Origin: Osmia lignaria lignaria
Lineage: Eukaryota > Arthropoda > Insecta > Hymenoptera > Megachilidae
Length of the DNA stretch: 64,000 bases
Assembly: GCF_051020975.1 (NCBI RefSeq)
Contig: NW_027478158.1
Coordinates: forward strand, 8,432,001 to 8,496,000
Direction: 5' to 3'
The notes under the pieces are model-generated. The model was not told where the DNA came from. It saw only the letters and a list, made by a program, of their open reading frames with translations, and ran no database searches. Below are positions 1 through 12,345 of the stretch, piece after piece. Positions within the stretch are counted from its first letter, which is position 1; the number at the start of each line of letters is the position of its first letter. A program made the position numbers and the translations under genes.

Positions 1-128
1 CCCTCAGGCCCCTTCCCTTGAGATAAATCTGCAAATATCTCGGAAACCAAGCGAGCTATGGCAAAATGTTAAGAGACCTTATTTGTAGAGAATTAAGTTT
101 CCTACTTTTTATGTTCTACGATATTTTT
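1..128. repeat. Partial monomer at the left edge
   Basis: This is the 3' part of a monomer cut by the window edge. It appears identical to 1611-1738, five monomers (1610 bp) to the right. Shared uncommon bases include CCCTCAGG, GGAAACCAAGC, CTTATTTG and TTCTACGAT. Confidence 0.95.
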
Positions 129-2060
129 TGATCAGATGCGTAGTTCTCGAGATATATCAAGATATTTAAAAGTTCCGAAGCCGCACCAACATAATAGAGA
201 TACAGAAACACCGTGGCCCCTTTCTTTGAGGTAACTCTGCACTATTGCGAGCTGCAAATGCCACTTCCAGCTTAGCTGTGCAGATGAAGAACAACAAGAA
301 GAAGAAATATCTCGAAATATGTCCCTCAGGCCCCTTCCCTTGAGATAAATCTGCAAATATCTCGGAAACCAAGCGAACTATGGCAAAATGTTAAGAGACC
401 TTTTTTGTAGAGAATTAGGTTTCCTACTTTTTATGTTCTATGATATTTTTTGATCAGATGCGTAGTTCTCGAGATATATCAAGATATTTAAAAGCTCCGA
501 AGCTGCACCAACATAATAGAGGTACAGAAACACCGTGGCCCCTTTCTTTGAGATAACTCTGCACTATTGCGAGCTGCAAATGCCACTTCCAGCTTAGCTG
601 TGCGGAAGAAGAACAACAAGAATAAGAAATATTTCGAAATATGTCCGTCAGGCCCCTTCCCTTGAGATAAATCTGCAAATATCTCAGAAACGAAGCGAGC
701 TACGGCAAAATGTTAAGCGACCTTTTTTGTAGAAAGTTAGGATTCCTGCTTTTTATGTTCTATGATATTTTTCGATCAGAGGCGTAGTTCTCGAGATATA
801 TCAAGATATTTAAAAGTTCCGAAGCCGCACCAACATAATAGAGATACAGAAACACCGTGGCCCCTTTCTTTGAGATAACTCTGCACGATTGCGAGCTGGA
901 AATGCCACTTCCAGTTTAGCTGTGCAGAAGAAGAACAACAAGAAGAAGAAATATCTCGAAATATGTCCATCAGGACCCTTCCCTTGAGATAAATCTGCAA
1001 ATATCTCGGAAACGAAGCGAGCTATGGCAAAATATTAGGAGACCTTTTTTGTAGAGAATTAAGTTTCCTACTTTTTATGTTCTATGATATTTTTTGATCA
1101 GATGCGTAGTTCTCGAGATATATCCAGATATTTAAAAGTTCCGAAGCGGCACAAACATAATAGAGATACAGAAACACCGTGGCCCCTTTCTTTGAGGTAA
1201 CTCTGCACTATTGCGAGCTGCAAATGCCACTTCCAGCTTAGCTGTGCAGAAGAAGAACAACAAGAAGAAGAAATATCTCGAAATATGTCCCTCAGGCCCC
1301 TTCCCTTGAGATAAATCTGCAAATATCTCGGAAACGAAGCGAGCTATGGCAAAATGTTAAGAGAGCTTTTTTGTAGAGAATTAAGTTTGCTACTTTTTAT
1401 GTTCTATGATATTTTTTGATCAGATGCGTAGTTCTCGAGATATATCCAGATATTTAAAAGTTCCGAAGCGGCACAAACATAATAGAGATACAGAAACACT
1501 GTGGCCCCTTTCTTTGAGGTAACTCTGCACTATTGCGAGCTGCAAATGCCACTTCCAGCTTAGCTGTGCAGAAGAAGAACAACAAGAAGAAGAAATATCT
1601 CGAAATATGTCCCTCAGGCCCCTTCCCTTGAGATAAATCTGCAAATATCTCGGAAACCAAGCGAGCTATGGCAAAATGTTAAGAGACCTTATTTGTAGAG
1701 AATTAAGTTTCCTACTTTTTATGTTCTACGATATTTTTTGATCAGATGCGTAGTTCTCGAGATATATCAAGATATTTAAAAGTTCCCAAGCCGCACCAAC
1801 ATAATAGAGATACAGAAACACCGTGGCCCCTTTCTTTGAGATAACTCTGCACTATTGCGAGCTGCAAATGCCACTTCCAGCTTAGCTGTGCAGAAGAAGA
1901 ACAACAAGAACAAGAAATATCTCGAAATATGTCCGTCAGGCCCCTTCCCTTGAGATAAATCTGCAAATATCTCGGAAACGAAGCGAGCTATGGCAAAATG
2001 TTAAGAGACCTTTTTTGTAGAGAATTATGTTTCCTACAATTTACATTCTCTGATATTTTT

Positions 2061-2381
2061 TGATCAGAAGCGTAGTTTTCGAGATATATCGAGATATTTA
2101 AAAGTTCCGAAGCCGCACCAACATAATAGAGATACAGAAACACGGTGGCCCCTTTCTTTGAGATAACTCTGCACTATTGCGACCTGCAAATGCCACTTCC
2201 AGCTTAGCTGTGCAGAAGAGGAACAACAAGAAGAAGAAATATCTCGGAATATGTCGTCAGGCCCCTTCCCTTGAGCTAAATCTGCAAATATCTCGGAAAC
2301 GATGCCAGCTATGGGAAAATGTTAAGAGACCTTTTTTGTAGAGAATTAAGTTTCCTACTTTTTATGTTCTATGATATTTTT
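2061..2381. repeat. 321-bp monomer variant (one-base deletion)
   Basis: One C is missing in ATGTCGTCAGG where other units read ATGTCCGTCAGG. It also carries ACATTCTCTG just upstream, CACGGTGG and GCGACCTGC. The same variant recurs at 4315 and 6568. Confidence 0.9.
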
Positions 2382-2703
2382 TGATCAGAAGCGTAGTTTT
2401 CGAGATATATCGAGATATTTAAAAGTTCCGAAGCCGCACCAACATAATAGGGATACAGAAACACCGTGGCCCCTTTCTTTGAGATAACTCTGCACTAGTG
2501 CGAGCCGCAAATGCCACTTCCAGCTCAGCTGTGCAGAAGAAGAACAACAAGAAGAAGAAATATCTCGAAATATGTCCGTCAGGCCCCTTCCCTTGAGATA
2601 TATCTGCAAATATCTCGGAAACGAAGCGAGCTATGGCAAAATGTTAAGAGACCTTTTTTGTAGATAATTAAGTTTCCTACTTTTTATGTTCTATGATATT
2701 TTT

Positions 2704-3026
2704 TGATCAGATGCGTAGTTCTCGAGATATATCAAGATATTTAAAAGTTCCGAAGCCGCACCAACATAATAGAGATACAGAAACACCGTGGCCCCTTTCT
2801 TAGGGGATAACTATGCACTATGGCGAGCTGCAAATGCCACTTCCAGCTTAGCTGTGCAGAAGAAGAACAACAAGAAGAAGAAATATCTCGAAATATGTCC
2901 GTCAGGCCCCTTCCCTTGAGATAAATCTGCAAATATCTCGGAAACGAAGAGAGCTATGGCAAAATGTTAAGAGACCTTTTTTGTAGAGAATTAAGTTTCC
3001 TACAATTTATGTTCTATGATATTTTT
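2704..3026. repeat. 323-bp monomer variant with CTTAGGGGATAACTATG
   Basis: CTTAGGGGATAACTATG replaces the usual CTTTGAGATAACTCTG, adding one base, and is linked to CACTATGGCGAG. It is the first of eight such units. The insertion begins at 2801. Confidence 0.93.
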
Positions 3027-4297
3027 TGATCAGAAGCGTAGTTTTCGAGATATATCGAGATATTTAAAATTTCCGAAGCCGCACCAACATAATAGGGATA
3101 CAGAAACACCGTGGCCCCTTTCTTTGAGATAACTCTGCACTATTGCGAGCTGCAAATGCCACTTCCAGCTTAGCTGTGCAGAGGAAGAACAACAAGAAGA
3201 AGAAATATCTCGAAATATGTCCGTCAGGCCAGTTCCTTTGAGCTGAATCTGCAAATATCTCGGAAACGAAGCGAGCTATGGCAAAATGTTAAGAGACGTT
3301 TTTTGTAGAGAATTATGTTTCCTACAATTTATGTTCTATGATATTTTTTGATCCGAAGCGTAGTTTTCGAGATATATCGAGATATTTAAAAGTTCCGAAG
3401 CCGCACCAACATAATAGGGATACAGAAACACCGTGGCCCCTTTCTTTGAGATAACTCTGCACTAGTGCGAGCCGCAAATGCCACTTCCAGCTTAGCTGTG
3501 CAGAAGAAGAACAACAAGAAGAAGAAATATCTCGAAATATGTCCGTCAGGCCCCTTCCCTTGAGATAAATCTGCAAATATCTCGGAAACGAAGCGAGCTA
3601 CGGCAAAATGTTAAGAGACCTTTTTTGTAGAGAATTGAGTTTCCTACTTTTTATCTTCTATGATATTTTTTGATCAGATGCGTAGTTCTCGAGATATATC
3701 AAGATATTTAAAAGTTCCGAAGCCGCACCAACATAATAGAGATACAGAAACACCGTGGCCCCTCTCTTTGAGATAACTCTGCACTATTGCGAGCTGGAAA
3801 TGCCACTTCCAGTTTAGCTGTGCAGAAGAAGAACAACAAGAAGAAGAAATACCTCGAAATATGTCCGTTAGGCCCCTTCCCTTGAGATAAATCTGCAAAT
3901 ATCTCGGAAACGAAGCGAGCTATGGCAAAATGTTAAGAGACCTTTTTTGTAGAGAATTAAGTTTCCTACTTTTTATGTTCTATGATATTTTTTGATCAGA
4001 TGCGTAGTTCTCGAGATATATCAAGATATTTAAAAGTTCCGAAGCCGCACCAACATAATAGAGATACAGAAACACCGTGGCCCCTTTCTTTGAGATAACT
4101 CTGCACTGTTGCGAGCTGTAAATGCCACTTCCAGCTTAGGTTCGCAGAAGAAGAATAACAAGAAGAAGAAATATCTCGAAATATGTCCGTCAGGCCCCTT
4201 CCCTTGAGATATATCTGCAAATATCTCGGAAACGAAGCGAGCTATGGCAAAATGTTAAGAGACCTTTTTTGTAGAGAATTATGTTTCCTACAATTTA

Positions 4298-5029
4298 CAT
4301 TCTCTGATATTTTTTGATCAGAAGCGTAGTTTTCGAGATATATCGAGATATTTAAAAGTTCCGAAGCCGCACCAACATAATAGAGATACAGAAACACGGT
4401 GGCCCCTTTCTTTGAGATAACTCTGCACTATTGCGACCTGCAAATGCCACTTCCAGCTTAGCTGTGCAGAAGAGGAACAACAAGAAGAAGAAATATCTCG
4501 GAATATGTCGTCAGGCCCCTTCCCTTGAGCTAAATCTGCAAATATCTCGGAAACGATGCCAGCTATGGGAAAATGTTAAGAGACCTTTTTTGTAGAGAAT
4601 TAAGTTTCCTACTTTTTATGTTCTATGATATTTTTTGATCAGATGCGTAGTTCTCGAGATATATCAAGATATTTAAAAGTTCCGAAGCCGCACCAACATA
4701 ATAGAGATACAGAAACACCGTGGCCCCTTTCTTTGAGATAACTCTGCACTGTTGCGAGCTGTAAATGCCACTTCCAGCTTAGCTTCGCAGAAGAAGAATA
4801 ACAAGAAGAAGAAATATCTCGAAATATGTCCGTCAGGCCCCTTCCCTTGAGATATATCTGCAAATATCTCGGAAACGAAGCGAGCTATGGCAAAATGTTA
4901 AGAGACCTTTTTTGTAGAGAATTATGTTTCCTACAATTTAGGTTCTATGATATTTTTTGATCAGAAGCGTAGTTTTCGAGATGTATCGAGATATTTAAAA
5001 GTTCCGAAGCCGCACCAACATAATAGAGA
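4298..5029. repeat. Mosaic junction between the two 14-monomer copies
   Basis: From 4298 the sequence follows the 321-bp unit seen at 2061 (offset 2254 bp: ACATTCTCTG, CACGGTGG, GCGACCTGC, ATGTCGTCAGG). The next unit (4636-4957) follows the type at 3993 and 8500 (CTGTTGCGAGCTGTAAATG). The joint is therefore built from pieces copied from several places in the array. Confidence 0.8.
4315..4635. repeat. 321-bp monomer variant (same deletion as at 2061)
   Basis: It shares the ATGTCGTCAGG deletion and the linked CACGGTGG and GCGACCTGC bases with 2061-2381, seven monomers to the left. Confidence 0.9.
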
Positions 5030-6567
5030 TACAGAAACACCGTGGCCCCTTTCTTTGAGATAACTCTGCACTATTGCGAGCTGCAAATGCCACTTCCAGC
5101 TTAGCTGTGCGGAAGAAGAACAACAAGAATAAGAAATATTTCGAAATATGTCCGTCAGGCCCCTTCCCTTGAGATAAATCTGCAAATATCTCAGAAACGA
5201 AGCGAGCTACGGCAAAATGTTAAGCGACCTTTTTTGTAGAAAGTTAGGTTTCCTGCTTTTTATGTTCTATGATATTTTTCGATCAGAGGCGTAGTTCTCG
5301 AGATATATCAAGATATTTAAAAGTTCCGAAGCCGCACCAACATAATAGAGATACAGAAACACCGTGGCCCCTTTCTTTGAGATAACTCTGCACGATTGCG
5401 AGCTGGAAATGCCACTTCCAGTTTAGCTGTGCAGAAGAAGAACAACAAGAAGAAGAAATATCTCGAAATATGTCCATCAGGACCCTTCCCTTGAGATAAA
5501 TCTGCAAATATCTCGGAAACGAAGCGAGCTATGGCAAAATATTAGGAGACCTTTTTTGTAGAGAATTAAGTTTCCTACTTTTTATGTTCTATGATATTTT
5601 TTGATCAGATGCGTAGTTCTCGAGATATATCCAGATATTTAAAAGTTCCGAAGCGGCACAAACATAATAGAGATACAGAAACACCGTGGCCCCTTTCTTT
5701 GAGGTAACTCTGCACTATTGCGAGCTGCAAATGCCACTTCCAGCTTAGCTGTGCAGAAGAAGAACAACAAGAAGAAGAAATATCCCGAAATATGTCCCTC
5801 AGGCCCCTTCCCTTGAGATAAATCTGCAAATATCTCGGAAACGAAGCGAGCTATGGCAAAATGTTAAGAGACCTTTTTTGTAGAGAATTAAGTTTCCTAC
5901 TTTTTATGTTCTATGATATTTTTTGATCAGATGCGTAGTTCTCGAGATATATCCAGATATTTTAAAGTTCCGAAGCGGCACAAACATAATAGAGATACAG
6001 AAACACTGTGGCCCCTTTCTTTGAGGTAACTCTGCACTATTGCGAGCTGCAAATGCCACTTCCAGCTTAGCTGTGCAGAAGAAGAACAACAAGAAGAAGA
6101 AATATCTCGAAATATGTCCCTCAGGCCCCTTCCCTTGAGATAAATCTGCAAATATCTCGGAAACCAAGCGAGCTATGGCAAAATGTTAAGAGACCTTATT
6201 TGTGGAGAATTAAGTTTCCTACTTTTTATGTTCTACGATATTTTTTGATCAGATGCGTAGTTCTCGAGATATATCAAGATATTTAAAAGTTCCCAAGCCG
6301 CACCAACATAATAGAGATACAGAAACACCGTGGCCCCTTTCTTTGAGATAACTCTGCACTATTGCGAGCTGCAAATGCCACTTCCAGCTTAGCTGTGCAG
6401 AAGAAGAACAACAAGAACAAGAAATATCTCGAAATATGTCCGTCAGGCCCCTTCCCTTGAGATAAATCTGCAAATATCTCGGAAACGAAGCGAGCTATGG
6501 CAAAATGTTAAGAGACCTTTTTTGTAGAGAATTATGTTTCCTACAATTTACATTCTCTGATATTTTT

Positions 6568-6888
6568 TGATCAGAAGCGTAGTTTTCGAGATATATCGAG
6601 ATATTTAAAAGTTCCGAAGCCGCACCAACATAATAGAGATACAGAAACACGGTGGCCCCTTTCTTTGAGATAACTCTGCACTATTGCGACCTGCAAATGC
6701 CACTTCCAGCTTAGCTGTGCAGAAGAGGAACAACAAGAAGAAGAAATATCTCGGAATATGTCGTCAGGCCCCTTCCCTTGAGCTAAATCTGCAAATATCT
6801 CGGAAACGATGCCAGCTATGGGAAAATGTTAAGAGACCTTTTTTGTAGAGAATTAAGTTTCCTACTTTTTATGTTGTATGATATTTTT
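6568..6888. repeat. 321-bp monomer variant (HOR copy of the 2061 unit)
   Basis: This is the copy of 2061-2381 inside 14-monomer HOR copy B, offset 4507 bp, with the same missing C. Confidence 0.9.
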
Positions 6889-7210
6889 TGATCAGAAGCG
6901 TAGTTTTCGAGATATATCGAGATATTTAAAAGTTCCGAAGCCGCACCAACATAATAGGGATACAGAAACACCGTGGCCCCTTTCTTTGAGATAACTCTGC
7001 ACTAGTGCGAGCCGCAAATGCCACTTCCAGCTCAGCTGTGCAGAAGAAGAACAACAAGAAGAAGAAATATCTCGAAATATGTCCGTCAGGCCCCTTCCCT
7101 TGAGATATATCTGCAAATATCTCGGAAACGAAGCGAGCTATGGCAAAATGTTAAGAGACCTTTTTTGTAGATAATTAAGTTTCCTACTTTTTATGTTCTA
7201 TGATATTTTT

Positions 7211-7533
7211 TGATCAGATGCGTAGTTCTCGAGATATATCAAGATATTTAAAAGTTCCGAAGCCGCACCAACATAATAGAGATACAGAAACACCGTGGCC
7301 CCTTTCTTAGGGGATAACTATGCACTATGGCAAGCTGCAAATGCCACTTCCAGCTTAGCTGTGCAGAAGAAGAACAACAAGAAGAAGAAATATCTCGAAA
7401 TATGTCCGTCAGGCCCCTTCCCTTGAGATAAATCTGCAAATATCTCGGAAACGAAGAGAGCTATGGCAAAATGTTAAGAGACCTTTTTTGTAGAGAATTA
7501 AGTTTCCTACAATTTATGTTCTATGATATTTTT
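7211..7533. repeat. 323-bp TTAGGGGATAAC monomer variant, copy 2
   Basis: This is the copy of 2704-3026 in HOR copy B (TAGGGG at 7308, offset 4507). It has one private change, GGCAAGCTG. Confidence 0.93.
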
Positions 7534-8804
7534 TGATCAGAAGCGTAGTTTTCGAGATATATCGAGATATTTAAAATTTCCGAAGCCGCACCAACATAAT
7601 AGGGATACAGAAACACCGTGGCCCCTTTCTTTGAGATAACTCTGCACTATTGCGAGCTGCAAATGCCACTTCCAGCTTAGCTGTGCAGAGGAAGAACAAC
7701 AAGAAGAAGAAATATCTCGAAATATGTCCGTCAGGCCAGTTCCTTTGAGCTGAATCTGCAAATATCTCGGAAACGAAGCGAGCTATGGCAAAATGTTAAG
7801 AGACGTTTTTTGTAGAGAATTATGTTTCCTACAATTTATGTTCTATGATATTTTTTGATCCGAAGCGTAGTTTTCGAGATATATCGAGATATTTAAAAGT
7901 TCCGAAGCCGCACCAACATAATAGGGATACAGAAACACCGTGGCCCCTTTCTTTGAGATAACTCTGCACTAGTGCGAGCCGCAAATGCCACTTCCAGCTT
8001 AGCTGTGCAGAAGAAGAACAACAAGAAGAAGAAATATCTCGAAATATGTCCGTCAGGCCCCTTCCCTTGAGATAAATCTGCAAATATCTCGGAAACGAAG
8101 CGAGCTACGGCAAAATGTTAAGAGACCTTTTATGTAGAGAATTGAGTTTCCTACTTTTTATCTTCTATGATATTTTTTGATCAGATGCGTAGTTCTCGAG
8201 ATATATCAAGATATTTAAAAGTTCCGAAGCCGCACCAACATAATAGAGATACAGAAACACCGTGGCCCCTCTCTTTGAGATAACTCTGCACTATTGCGAG
8301 CTGGAAATGCCACTTCCAGTTTAGCTGTGCAGAAGAAGAACAACAAGAAGAAGAAATATCTCGAAATATGTCCGTTAGGCCCCTTCCCTTGAGATAAATC
8401 TGCAAATATCTCGGAAACGAAGCGAGCTATGGCAAAATGTTAAGAGACCTTTTTTGTAGAGAATTAAGTTTCCTACTTTTTATGTTCTATGATATTTTTT
8501 GATCAGATGCGTAGTTCTCGAGATATATCAAGATATTTAAAAGTTCCGAAGCCGCACCAACATAATAGAGATACAGAAACACCGTGGCCCCTTTCTTTGA
8601 GATAACTCTGCACTGTTGCGAGCTGTAAATGCCACTTCCAGCTTAGCTTCGCAGAAGAAGAATAACAAGAAGAAGAAATATCTCGAAATATGTCCGTCAG
8701 GCCCCTTCCCTTGAGATATATCTGCAAATATCTCGGAAACGAAGCGAGCTATGGCAAAATGTTAAGAGACCTTTTTTGTAGAGAATTATGTTTCCTACAA
8801 TTTA

Positions 8805-9084
8805 GGTTCTATGATATTTTTTGATCAGAAGCGTAGTTTTCGAGATGTATCGAGATATTTAAAAGTTCCGAAGCCGCACCAACATAATAGAGATACAGAA
8901 ACACCGTGGCCCCTTTCTTTGAGATAACTCTGCACTAGTGCGAGCCGCAAATGCCACTTCCAGCTTAGCTGTGCAGAAGAAGAACAACAAGAAGAAGAAA
9001 TATCTCGAAATATGTCCGTCAGGCCCCTTCCCTTGAGATAAATCTGCAAATATCTCGGAAACGAAGCGAGCTATGGCAAAATGT
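8805..9084. repeat. Monomer linking the 14-monomer HOR to the 9-17 kb zone
   Basis: The unit has GAGATGTATCGAG and the CTAGTGCGAGCCG core. It resembles the units at 10432 and 14940. From here the CTAGTGCGAGCCG core becomes the common form. Confidence 0.8.
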
Positions 9085-10413
9085 TAAGAGACCTTTTTTG
9101 TAGAGAATTAAGTTTCCTACTTTTTATGTTCTATGATATTTTTTGATCAGATGCGTAGTTCTCGAGATATATCAAGATATTTAAAAGTTCCGAACCCGCA
9201 CCAACATAATAGAGATACAGAAACACCGTGGCCCCTTTCTTTGAGATAACTCTGCACTATTGCGAGCTGCAAATGCCACTTCCAGCTTAGCTGTGCAGAG
9301 GAAGAACAACAAGAAGAAGAAATATCTCGAAATATGTCCGTCAGGCCAGTTCCTTTGAGCTGAATCTGCAAATATCTCGGAAACGAAGCGAGCTATGGCA
9401 AAATGTTAAGAGGCGTTGTTTATAGAGAATTATGTTTGCTACAATTTATGTTCTATGATATTTTTTGATCAGAAGCGTAGTTTTCGAGATATATCGAGAT
9501 ATTTAAAAGTTCCGAAGCCGCACCAACATAATAGGGATACAGAAACACCGTGGCCCCTTTCTTTGAGATAACTCTGCACTAGTGCGAGCCGCAAATGCCA
9601 CTTCCAGCTTAGCTGTGCAGAAGAAGAACAACAAGAAGAAGAAATATCTCGAAATATGTCCGTCAGGCCCCTTCCCTTGAGATAAATCTGCAAATATCTC
9701 GGAAACGAAGCGAGCTATGGCAAAATGTTAAGAGACCTTTTTTGTAGATAATTAAGTTTCCTACTTTTTATGTTCTATGATATTTTTTGATCAGATGCGT
9801 AGTTCTCGAGATATATCAAGATATTTAAAAGTTCCGAAGCCGCACCAACATAATAGAGATACAGAAACACCGTGGCCCCTTTCTTTGAGATAACTCTGCA
9901 CTATGGCGAGCTGCAAATGCCACTTCCAGCTTAGCTGTGCAGAAGAAGAACAACAAGAAGAAGAAATATCTCGAAATATGTCCGTCAGGCCCCTTCCCTT
10001 GAGATAAATCTGCAAATATCTCGGGAACGAAGAGAGCTATGGCAAAATGTTAAGAGACCTTTTTTGTAGAGAATTAAGTTTCCTACAATTTATGTTCTAT
10101 GATATTTTTTGATCAGAAGCGTAGTTTTCGAGATATATCGAGATATTTAAAAGTTCCGAAGCCGCACCAACATAATAGGGATACAGAAACACCGTGGCCC
10201 CTTTCTTTGAGATAACTCTGCACTAGTGCGAGCCGCAAATGCCACTTCCAGCTTAGCTGTGCAGAAGAAGAACAACAAGAAGAAGAAATATCTCGAAATA
10301 TGTCCGTCAGGCCCCTTCCCTTGAGATATATCGGCAAATATCTCGGAAACGAAGCGAGCTATGGCAAAATGTTAAGAGACCTTTTTTGTAGAGAATTATG
10401 TTTCCTACAATTT
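9085..10413. repeat. 6-monomer period (1932 bp), first copy (partial)
   Basis: This segment matches 11017-12345 at an offset of 1932 bp. Shared markers are GAACCCGCACC, AGGCGTTGTTTATAG, TGTTTGCTAC, CTCGGGAACGAAGAGAGC and ATATATCGGCAAAT. The match ends where one copy reads TTTAGGTTC and the other TTTATGTTC. Confidence 0.88.
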
Positions 10414-11728
10414 AGGTTCTATGATATTTTTTGATCAGAAGCGTAGTTTTCGAGATGTATCGAGATATTTAAAAGTTCCGAAGCCGCACCAACATAATAG
10501 AGATACAGAAACACCGTGGCCCCTTTCTTTGAGATAACTCTGCACTAGTGCGAGCCGCAAATGCCACTTCCAGCTTAGCTGTGCAGAAGAAGAACAACAA
10601 GAAGAAGAAATATCTCGAAATATGTCCGTCAGGCCCCTTCCCTTGAGATATATCTGCAAATATCTCGGAAACGAAGCGAGCTATGGCAAAATGTTAAGAG
10701 ACCTTTTTTGTAGAGAATTCTGTTTCCTACAATTTATGTTCTATGATATTTTTTGATCAGAAGCGTAGTTTTCGAGATATATCGAGATATTTAAAAGTTC
10801 CGAAGCCGCACCAACATAATAGGGATACAGAAACACCGTGGCCCCTTTCTTTGAGATAACTCTGCACTAGTGCGAGCCGCAAATGCCACTTCCAGCTTAG
10901 CTGTGCAGAAGAAGAACAACAAGAAGAAGAAATATCTCGAAATATGTCCGTCAGGCCCCTTCCCTTGAGATAAATCTGCAAATATCTCGGAAACGAAGCG
11001 AGCTATTGCAAAATGTTAAGAGACCTTTTTTGTAGAGAATTAAGTTTCCTACTTTTTATGTTCTATGATATTTTTTGATCAGATGCGTAGTTCTCGAGAT
11101 ATATCAAGATATTTAAAAGTTCCGAACCCGCACCAACATAATAGAGATACAGAAACACCGTGGCCCCTTTCTTTGAGATAACTCTGCACTATTGCGAGCT
11201 GCAAATGCCACTTCCAGCTTAGCTGTGCAGAGGAAGAACAACAAGAAGAAGAAATATCTCGAAATATGTCCGTCAGGCCAGTTCCTTTGAGCTGAATCTG
11301 CAAATATCTCGGAAACGAAGCGAGCTATGGCAAAATGTTAAGAGGCGTTGTTTATAGAGAATTATGTTTGCTACAATTTATGTTCTATGATATTTTTTGA
11401 TCAGAAGCGTAGTTTTCGAGATATATCGAGATATTTAAAAGTTCCGAAGCCGCACCAACATAATAGGGATACAGAAACACCGTGGCCCCTTTCTTTGAGA
11501 TAACTCTGCACTAGTGCGAGCCGCAAATGCCACTTCCAGCTTAGCTGTGCAGAAGAAGGACAACAAGAAGAAGAAATATCTCGAAATATGTCCGTCAGGC
11601 CCCTTCCCTTGAGATAAATCTGCAAATATCTCGGAAACGAAGCGAGCTATGGCAAAATGTTAAGAGACCTTTTTTGTAGATAATTAAGTTTCCTACTTTT
11701 TATGTTCTATGATATTTTTTGATCAGAT
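10334..11728. repeat. Segment repeated 4508 bp (14 monomers) away, first copy
   Basis: It matches 14842-16236. Shared markers are GAGATGTATCGAG, GAGAATTCTGTTTCC, GAACCCGCACC and AGGCGTTGTTTATAG. The match stops at ATCAGATGCG against ATCAGAAGCG. It overlaps the 1932-bp repeat, so the two duplication events are nested. Confidence 0.88.
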
Positions 11729-12345
11729 GCGTAGTTCTCGAGATATATCAAGATATTTAAAAGTTCCGAAGCCGCACCAACATAATAGAGATACAGAAAC
11801 ACCGTGGCCCCTTTCTTTGAGATAACTCTGCACTATGGCGAGCTGCAAATGCCACTTCCAGCTTAGCTGTGCAGAAGAAGAACAACAAGAAGAAGAAATA
11901 TCTCGAAATATGTCCGTCAGGCCCCTTCCCTTGAGATAAATCTGCAAATATCTCGGGAACGAAGAGAGCTATGGCAAAATGTTAAGAGACCTTTTTTGTA
12001 GAGAATTAAGTTTCCTACAATTTATGTTCTATGATATTTTTTGATCAGAAGCGTAGTTTTCGAGATATATCGAGATATTTAAAAGTTCCGAAGCCGCACC
12101 AACATAATAGGGATACAGAAACACCGTGGCCCCTTTCTTTGAGATAACTCTGCACTAGTGCGAGCCGCAAATGCCACTTCCAGCTTAGCTGTGCAGAAGA
12201 AGAACAACAAGAAGAAGAAATATCTCGAAATATGTCCGTCAGGCCCCTTCCCTTGAGATATATCGGCAAATATCTCGGAAACGAAGCGAGCTATGGCAAA
12301 ATGTTAAGAGACCTTTTTTGTAGAGAATTATGTTTCCTACAATTT
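11017..12345. repeat. 6-monomer period (1932 bp), second copy (partial)
   Basis: This is the second copy of 9085-10413, with the same private markers. A difference is AGAAGAAGGACAAC near 11550. Its left part also belongs to the 4508-bp repeat 10334-11728. Confidence 0.88.

Larger units (their letters stand above)
523..4297. repeat. 14-monomer higher-order repeat, copy A
   Basis: This segment matches 5030-8804 at a constant offset of 4507 bp. The match includes private variants: TGCGGAAGAAG with ATTTCG, AAACATAATAG, a one-base-short unit and a one-base-long unit. I noticed roughly a dozen single-base differences over 3.8 kb. The match starts just after GAGGTACAG (copy A) against GAGATACAG (copy B). 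It ends at CAATTTACATTC against CAATTTAGGTTC. Confidence 0.93.
5030..8804. repeat. 14-monomer higher-order repeat, copy B
   Basis: This is the second copy of 523-4297, offset 4507 bp. Its flanks differ from copy A. The unit entering it has GAGATGTATCGAG, shared with the units at 8822, 10432 and 14940, so the left junction lies inside a monomer and not at a unit boundary. Confidence 0.93.

Noticed and set aside
166..372. Secondary minus-strand open frames of 62-87 codons in other frames (for example 166-372, 1454-1660, 5904-6167)
   Set aside because: These are alternative frames over the same satellite sequence, present only in units with particular variant bases, and they overlap the 74-codon frame. 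There is no independent support.
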